NCBI RefSeq assembly: GCF_019242955.1
Contig: NZ_CP066129.1
Coordinates: forward strand, 4,071,674 to 4,135,673
Direction: 5' to 3'
Length of the DNA: 64,000 bases
Origin: Morganella morganii
GTDB taxonomy: Bacteria > Pseudomonadota > Gammaproteobacteria > Enterobacterales > Enterobacteriaceae
In this document: positions 58,456 to 64,000 of the stretch, piece after piece
Numbering within the stretch: position 1 is the first letter of the stretch
Layout of the letters: each line of letters opens with the position of its first letter
Position numbers and translations under genes: made by a program
Notes under the pieces: model-generated
The model's input: only the letters and a program-made list of their open reading frames with translations
Told to the model about the DNA's origin: nothing
The model's database searches: none

Positions 58456-59399
58456 TTCAGACACCCAAAGGTCACTTTGCCGGAATTGCAGCCATTATCC
58501 TGGCTTCCTTCTTATGGGGAACCACCGGGGTTTCTGCCACCTTCGCACCGGATGTCAGTGCTATTGCTATCGGTGCTGCCGCCATGGGTTTCGGCGGGCT
58601 GCTCCAGGCTGCGATTGCCATCACACCTATCCGCCGCAGCCTCGGCGCTTTCCGGCAGCAATGGCATTTGCTGTTATTGGGTGCCATTGCTGTTGCCGTA
58701 TATCCGCTCGCCTTTTATGGCTCAATGCGACTGGCCGGGGTGACTATCGGGACAGTGGTATCTATCGGAACAGCACCGGTTTTATCGGCAATCATTGAAA
58801 TTATCATGGACGGTGCCCGCATGACACTGCGCTGGCTGAGCGGCGCTGTACTCGGTCTGACAGGTATTGCGCTTCTTTCCCTTTCCGGCGGCACGGAACA
58901 GATTGCCGCCGCAGACACATCTGCCACACTGACCGGCGTCATACTGGGGTTACTCGCCGCCTTTACTTATGCCCTCTATTCCTGGGCTGCACGCCGCCTG
59001 ATGCAGCGCAACATTCCGTCACGGGCAGCAATGGGCGGTATTTTCGGGATCGGGGGGTTACTGCTGATGCCGGTGTTGGCACTTTACGGCGCGCCATTCC
59101 TGGATTCGTGGCAAAACGCCGCGGTCGGCATTTATATGGCTTGCGTGCCGATGTTTATGGGTTATGTCTGTTTCGGTTACGCACTGGCACGTATTCCCGC
59201 CAGTACCGCCACCACAATTACACTACTGGAACCGGTTGTCGCCGCCGCACTCGCCGCCATTATTGTCGGCGAACAACTCACCGCTGCCGGCTGGGCCGGG
59301 GTTGCACTGATTTTCACCTGTCTGGTCTGTATTACACTGCCTGCCCGGCGTAAGGCACAGGCAGTGAATGTGGCAATCGTTAAACCGGATCAGTGTTAG
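58452..59399 (+). CDS. EamA/DMT family transporter
   Basis: A 315-residue inner-membrane protein with ten helices made of two EamA repeats. The first starts IAAIILASFLWGTTGVSATF and the second near residue 155 (LTGVILGLLAAFTYALYSWA). A terminal PASTATTITLLEPVVAAALA near residue 252 matches the family signature. Start is a GTG at 58452, coupled to tetR. Such exporters move amino acids, nucleosides or drugs; nothing here decides which. Confidence 0.85.
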   Translation: MIQTPKGHFAGIAAIILASFLWGTTGVSATFAPDVSAIAIGAAAMGFGGLLQAAIAITPIRRSLGAFRQQWHLLLLGAIAVAVYPLAFYGSMRLAGVTIGTVVSIGTAPVLSAIIEIIMDGARMTLRWLSGAVLGLTGIALLSLSGGTEQIAAADTSATLTGVILGLLAAFTYALYSWAARRLMQRNIPSRAAMGGIFGIGGLLLMPVLALYGAPFLDSWQNAAVGIYMACVPMFMGYVCFGYALARIPASTATTITLLEPVVAAALAAIIVGEQLTAAGWAGVALIFTCLVCITLPARRKAQAVNVAIVKPDQC

Positions 59400-59407
59400 T
59401 TTTCAGC

Positions 59408-60787
59408 TTACTTCCCGATACAAAAACTCGAGAAAATACGCCCCAGCAAGTCGTCCGACGTGAATTCCCCGGTGATTTCGCTCAGTGCCTGCTGGGCGAG
59501 GCGCAGTTCTTCTGCCAGTAATTCACCGGAGCGGGCAACCACTAACTGCTCGTGGCCGGAGATCAGATGCTCTGCGGCGGTGTTCAGTGCCTGTAAATGA
59601 CGGCGGCGGGCGAGGAATCCACCTTCGGTGTTGCCTTCAAATCCCATGGTGGTTTTCAGGTGATCGCGCAGCAAATCAATACCGTGACCTTCGCGGGCAG
59701 AGAGTTTAATCAGCGTATCACCGTTCCGCTCTGTGATGCCGGTGATTTCCCCGGTGATATCCGTTTTATTGCGGATAATGGTGACCGGAATACCGGCCGG
59801 TAAGCGAGACATAAATTCCGGCCAGATTTGCTCCGGGGTCTGTTCATCCACCGTGGTGCCGTCCACCATAAACAGGACACGGTCCGCCTGCGCAATTTCC
59901 TGCCAGGCACGTTCGATACCAATCCGCTCAACTTCATCCCCGGCTTCGCGCAGACCGGCAGTATCGATAATATGCAGCGGCATACCGTCGATATGAATAT
60001 GTTCACGCAACACATCACGGGTGGTCCCGGCAATATCAGTCACAATCGCAGCTTCGCGTCCGGCCAGGGCATTCAGCAGGCTGGATTTTCCGGCATTCGG
60101 GCGACCCGCAATCACCACTTTCATCCCTTCACGCAGCAGGCTGCCCTGACGTGCCTGAGAGCGTACCCGCTCCAGGTCAGCAATCACGGTATCGAGTTTG
60201 GCTTCAATCACGCCGTCGGAGAGAAAATCGATCTCTTCATCCGGGAAGTCGATTGCGGCTTCCACATAGATCCGCAGATTAGTGAGTGCTTCCACCATCT
60301 GATGCACCTCACCGGAGAAAGCACCCTGCAATGAATTCATGGCAGAACGGGCGGCCTGTTCAGAACTGGCATCAATCAGGTCGGCGATGGCTTCCGCCTG
60401 CGCCAGATCCAGCTTGTCATTAAGGAATGCGCGCTCGGAAAACTCACCGGGATTGGCGATACGGATATTATCGATAAGAAGAATACGTTTTAACAATAAA
60501 TCGAGGATAACCGGCCCGCCGTGTCCCTGGAGCTCCAGCACATCCTCACCGGTAAAGGAGTTCGGGCCGGGGAAGAAAATCGCGATCCCCTGATCCAGAA
60601 CTTTGCCGGTTTCATCACGGAAAGGCAGATAATCGGCATAACGCGCTTTCGGGAGTTTCCCCAGTACAATCTGAGCCACCTGTGCCGCCTGCGGGCCGGA
60701 CACACGCAGAATACCGACTCCGCCGCGTCCCGGCGGGGTTGCCTGTGCCACAATGGTATCGGTGCTCTGAATTTCAGCGTTATTCAT
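59408..60787 (-). CDS. mnmE: tRNA uridine-5-carboxymethylaminomethyl(34) synthesis GTPase MnmE
   Basis: With MnmG, modifies U34 of several tRNAs. I used the ATG at 60787, with AGAGAG six bases upstream; family starts lie close to the next motif [18 protein letters not shown]. The 459-residue protein has the N-terminal formyl-THF domain, a helical domain, the inserted G domain ([14 protein letters not shown] near residue 223, [11 protein letters not shown] near residue 270, RNKTDI near residue 340) and the C-terminal SSFCIGK with the essential cysteine. It is downstream of yidC on the same strand, as in E. coli. Confidence 0.97.
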   Translation of the reverse strand: MNNAEIQSTDTIVAQATPPGRGGVGILRVSGPQAAQVAQIVLGKLPKARYADYLPFRDETGKVLDQGIAIFFPGPNSFTGEDVLELQGHGGPVILDLLLKRILLIDNIRIANPGEFSERAFLNDKLDLAQAEAIADLIDASSEQAARSAMNSLQGAFSGEVHQMVEALTNLRIYVEAAIDFPDEEIDFLSDGVIEAKLDTVIADLERVRSQARQGSLLREGMKVVIAGRPNAGKSSLLNALAGREAAIVTDIAGTTRDVLREHIHIDGMPLHIIDTAGLREAGDEVERIGIERAWQEIAQADRVLFMVDGTTVDEQTPEQIWPEFMSRLPAGIPVTIIRNKTDITGEITGITERNGDTLIKLSAREGHGIDLLRDHLKTTMGFEGNTEGGFLARRRHLQALNTAAEHLISGHEQLVVARSGELLAEELRLAQQALSEITGEFTSDDLLGRIFSSFCIGK

Positions 60788-60823
60788 GGCCATCTCTCTC
60801 TTTCTCACCGTGTGATAAACAAT

Positions 60824-60887
60824 AAAGGCGGTCAATATGACCGCCTTTAAATAATACTATAAGACCGGCAGAGATTCCCCGCCGGTC
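60824..60887 (-). terminator. Two hairpins between yidC and mnmE
   Basis: Just after the yidC stop, GACCGGC/GCCGGTC (60863-60887) forms a 7-bp stem. Further on, AAAGGCGGTC/GACCGCCTTT (60824-60848) forms a 10-bp stem with T-rich sequence after it on minus. They probably terminate the rpmH-rnpA-yidD-yidC transcript. Confidence 0.7.
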
Positions 60888-60893
60888 ACGGGC

Positions 60894-62516
60894 TTATTTT
60901 TTGTCGCGGCTGTGAAGACCGCGTTTTTCCAGGCCGCGATAGATAATCTGCTGCTGGAGGATAGTCACCAGGTTACTGACGATATAGTACAGAACCAGAC
61001 CTGACGGGAACCACAGGAAGAAGACTGTGAAGATCACCGGCATGAAGGTGAAAATCTTCTGCTGTAACGGGTCTGTGACCGCTGTCGGAGACAGTTTCTG
61101 GATCACAAACATCGTTGCACCCATCAGAATCGGCAGGATGTAGTACGGGTCCTGTGCGGATAAGTCATGGATCCAGCCGATAAACGGTGCGTGACGCAGT
61201 TCCACCGAGCCCATCAGCATGTAATACAGCGCCAGGAAGATAGGCATCTGGATAATCAGCGGTAAGCAGCCACCCAGCGGGTTCACTTTCTCTTCTTTGT
61301 ACAGCGCCATCATTTCCTGACTCATGCGCTGTTTGTCATCACCGATACGCTCACGCATTGCTTTCAGCTTCGGCTGAAGCATACGCATTTTCGCCATAGA
61401 GGTGTATTGCGCACGGGTCAGCGGATACATGATACCGCGGACAATAAAGGTGATAACGATGATGGAGAAGCCCCAGTTACCGATGAAGCTGTGGATAAAC
61501 TTCAGTAACTTGAACAGCGGCTGGGAAATAAACCATAACCAACCGTAATCCACGGTTAAGTCCAGGTGTGGTGCCACAGCTTCCATTTCGTTCTGCAGTT
61601 CCGGTCCGACCCACAGTGTTGCGTTATATTTCGCTTCGCTGTTTGCCCCGATACGGATTGCATCACTCTTATAACCGATGAATGCATCGCCGGTTTTAGC
61701 GCTGTACAGCGTATAGAAGTTATTGGTAGTCCCTTTCTCAGGAACCCACGCTGTCGCAAAATACTGCTGTAACATCGCCACCCAGCCAACATTGGTGTTG
61801 ATGTTCAGTGGTTTATCTTCGATATCACTGAAGCTGTATTTTTTGTAGTTGGTTTCTTCGGATGAGTACGCCGCACCACGGTAGGTATGCAGCGCAAAGT
61901 TGCTGCTGCCGTTGTTAAGACGTTCCGGTAAATTCACAGACTGTTTTAACTGACCGAAAAACGCCATTTCCAGCGGAGCTGAGGTGTCGTTTTTGATGGT
62001 GTAATCAACACTGATGGCATAATCTTTGCGCTTCAGGGTGTAGGTTTTCACATACGTGACACCATCCTGAACAAAAGTCAGAGGAACACGCAGTTCATCC
62101 TGACCTTCCGGCAGCACAAAAGTATCGCTTTCAGTGGTATACAGCGGGCGTTCTTTGTAATTATTCGGGTTATCCGGACCATTCGCACCGGTTAAACCAC
62201 TGATTGCCTGGTAAGCAAATTCAGGAGTTGTTTCCAGTAAACGGAACGGATCTGCGGATTTTAAGGTTGCCGGGTAAGCCAAAAGGTCAGCTTCATCAAT
62301 ATCACCGCCGCGCAGATTGATGTTCAGTGACAGCACATCTGTTTTGACCGTAATATATTTGTTCTGCCCGCTGCTTTCACCACTTGGCGTTGTCGTCTGC
62401 TGCGTTGCCTGAACAGCCGCGTTAAGTGCTTGTGTCTTATCACTTTCCCACGTCTGCCATGCAAAGAAGGATACGAGTAGCAAAGCGATGAATAGAAGAT
62501 TACGTTGCGAATCCAT
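60894..62516 (-). CDS. yidC: Membrane protein insertase YidC
   Basis: Inserts and folds inner-membrane proteins, alone or with SecYEG. The 540-residue protein has an N-terminal helix ([17 protein letters not shown]), a periplasmic beta-supersandwich domain (about residues 55-340), and five C-terminal helices with [39 protein letters not shown] and [20 protein letters not shown]. The conserved arginine of TM2 is in FIVRGIMYP near residue 363. Length and order match E. coli. Confidence 0.97.
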   Translation of the reverse strand: MDSQRNLLFIALLLVSFFAWQTWESDKTQALNAAVQATQQTTTPSGESSGQNKYITVKTDVLSLNINLRGGDIDEADLLAYPATLKSADPFRLLETTPEFAYQAISGLTGANGPDNPNNYKERPLYTTESDTFVLPEGQDELRVPLTFVQDGVTYVKTYTLKRKDYAISVDYTIKNDTSAPLEMAFFGQLKQSVNLPERLNNGSSNFALHTYRGAAYSSEETNYKKYSFSDIEDKPLNINTNVGWVAMLQQYFATAWVPEKGTTNNFYTLYSAKTGDAFIGYKSDAIRIGANSEAKYNATLWVGPELQNEMEAVAPHLDLTVDYGWLWFISQPLFKLLKFIHSFIGNWGFSIIVITFIVRGIMYPLTRAQYTSMAKMRMLQPKLKAMRERIGDDKQRMSQEMMALYKEEKVNPLGGCLPLIIQMPIFLALYYMLMGSVELRHAPFIGWIHDLSAQDPYYILPILMGATMFVIQKLSPTAVTDPLQQKIFTFMPVIFTVFFLWFPSGLVLYYIVSNLVTILQQQIIYRGLEKRGLHSRDKK

Positions 62517-62518
62517 CG

Positions 62519-62776
62519 TTAATGTTCTCTGTTATCATCATTTTTAGGTGGGACAGGATCATCACCACCTTCGTGTAAAGGGTGGCATTTTAATACGCGT
62601 TTCACCGTTAACCAACCGCCTTTTATCATACCAAACCTGCGCAATGCCTCAATTCCGTATTGCGAACAGGTTGGTGTGAAGCGGCAACGCGGTCCCAGCA
62701 GCGGACTTATCACCAGCTGGTAACCTCTGATTAACAGGATCAGGAAGCGTGCGCCAAGCGACTGTGACGACGCCAT
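62519..62776 (-). CDS. yidD: Membrane protein insertion efficiency factor YidD
   Basis: An 85-residue small protein with an amphipathic N-terminus and the three conserved cysteines in [19 protein letters not shown] and [17 protein letters not shown]. It is near-identical in pattern to E. coli YidD, which helps YidC-mediated insertion. Its start overlaps rnpA by 37 bp, the usual arrangement. It ends 2 bp before yidC. Confidence 0.96.
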   Translation of the reverse strand: MASSQSLGARFLILLIRGYQLVISPLLGPRCRFTPTCSQYGIEALRRFGMIKGGWLTVKRVLKCHPLHEGGDDPVPPKNDDNREH

Positions 62777-63099
62777 AACTTACCCAATGCTTCCGTAATC
62801 TCGCGATTACTCAACTCCGATACCCCTTTTCTTACCAGAAGCACGAAATCCATATCGGGCAACTCATGTTGGTGCAGACGAAAGTATTCACGCGCTAACC
62901 GTTTAATGCGGTTGCGCTCATGAGCCCGTTTCACGTTTTTTTTAGCGACGGTAAGACCAATGCGGGGATGTTCCAGCTCATTACGGCGTCCCAGAAGTGT
63001 TATTTCAGGAGTACTTGCCCGTTGTGGTTGCCGGAAGACAAAGTTGAAATGCTCGGGAGTTAACAAACGTAACTCCCTCGGAAAAGCGAGCTTAACCAC
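62740..63099 (-). CDS. rnpA: Ribonuclease P protein component
   Basis: The 119-residue protein subunit of RNase P, which trims tRNA 5' ends together with the RNA subunit RnpB. The RNR signature is in [20 protein letters not shown] near residue 53, and the start [20 protein letters not shown] matches E. coli. It is highly basic. It follows rpmH by 18 bp and overlaps yidD. Confidence 0.97.
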   Translation of the reverse strand: MVKLAFPRELRLLTPEHFNFVFRQPQRASTPEITLLGRRNELEHPRIGLTVAKKNVKRAHERNRIKRLAREYFRLHQHELPDMDFVLLVRKGVSELSNREITEALGKLWRRHSRLAHAS

Positions 63100-63117
63100 G
63101 TCAGATGGTTAGCTTTA

Positions 63118-64000
<883 letters not shown>

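Overview
The window looks like a chromosomal segment of a gammaproteobacterium of the Morganellaceae, most like Morganella (Proteus and Providencia are the nearest alternatives). The reasons are enterobacterial protein sequences with moderate GC, the block trmL-cysE-gpsA-secB beside a polysaccharide cluster, a Proteus/Klebsiella-type wabN-wabH-wabG-waaQ core block, fdoGHI-fdhE joined directly to selA-selB, and the yidC-yidD-rnpA-rpmH block before the dnaA promoter region. No transposase, integrase, CRISPR array, tRNA or rRNA gene was seen.

Layout. 1-173 is the 3' end of an AT-rich glycosyltransferase gene, probably the last gene of the O-antigen cluster. 192-6313 is housekeeping (trmL, cysE-gpsA-secB-yibN on minus, envC-yibQ on plus). 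6248-8145 holds two tandem related membrane proteins of unknown function. 8359-21409 builds the lipopolysaccharide core and joins O-antigen to it: hldD-waaF-waaC on plus, wabN-wabH-wabG-waaQ on minus, waaA-waaE-coaD on plus, then mutM, waaL and a family 2 glycosyltransferase on minus. 21839-29691 is conserved enterobacterial core (rpmB-rpmG, radC, coaBC-dut, slmA, rph-pyrE, yicC, xanP). 30013-40049 is accessory: tehA, two LysR regulators, an alcohol dehydrogenase-like reductase, a DUF411 protein, an isolated divergent accA, an MFS exporter, a cysteine-rich regulator with a double Mop protein, and a GT-D glycosyltransferase. 40074-50050 is the selenium/formate module (selB, selA, fdhE, fdoIHG, with fdhD divergent). 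50051-51341 holds a GNAT protein and an unknown secreted protein. 51781-57749 is a Fur-box-preceded hemophore cluster: hemophilin-like protein, Slam, TonB-dependent receptor and its own TonB. 57862-59399 is tetR plus an EamA exporter. 59408-63258 is mnmE, yidC, yidD, rnpA and rpmH. The last 740 bases are the GATC-dense, DnaA-box-containing region upstream of dnaA.

How the genes work together. WaaC, WaaF, WabG, WabH, WabN, WaaQ and WaaE assemble the inner/outer core on the Kdo2-lipid A made by WaaA; HldD supplies heptose; WaaL ligates O-antigen. SelA charges Sec-tRNA, SelB delivers it to the UGA in fdoG through the hairpin found just after that UGA, and FdhD and FdhE mature formate dehydrogenase-O. 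In the hemophore cluster, Slam would export the secreted hemophilin-like protein, the receptor would take up haem, and the local TonB would energise it.

The most striking observations are two genes broken by one extra base in a homopolymer: selB (A9, just after its P-loop) and the Slam gene (T8 in its signal peptide, or possibly A7 just after it). Each is either a sequencing indel or a real off-state. If real, one silences selenoprotein synthesis and the other hemophore export; the Slam tract would be a candidate phase-variation switch.
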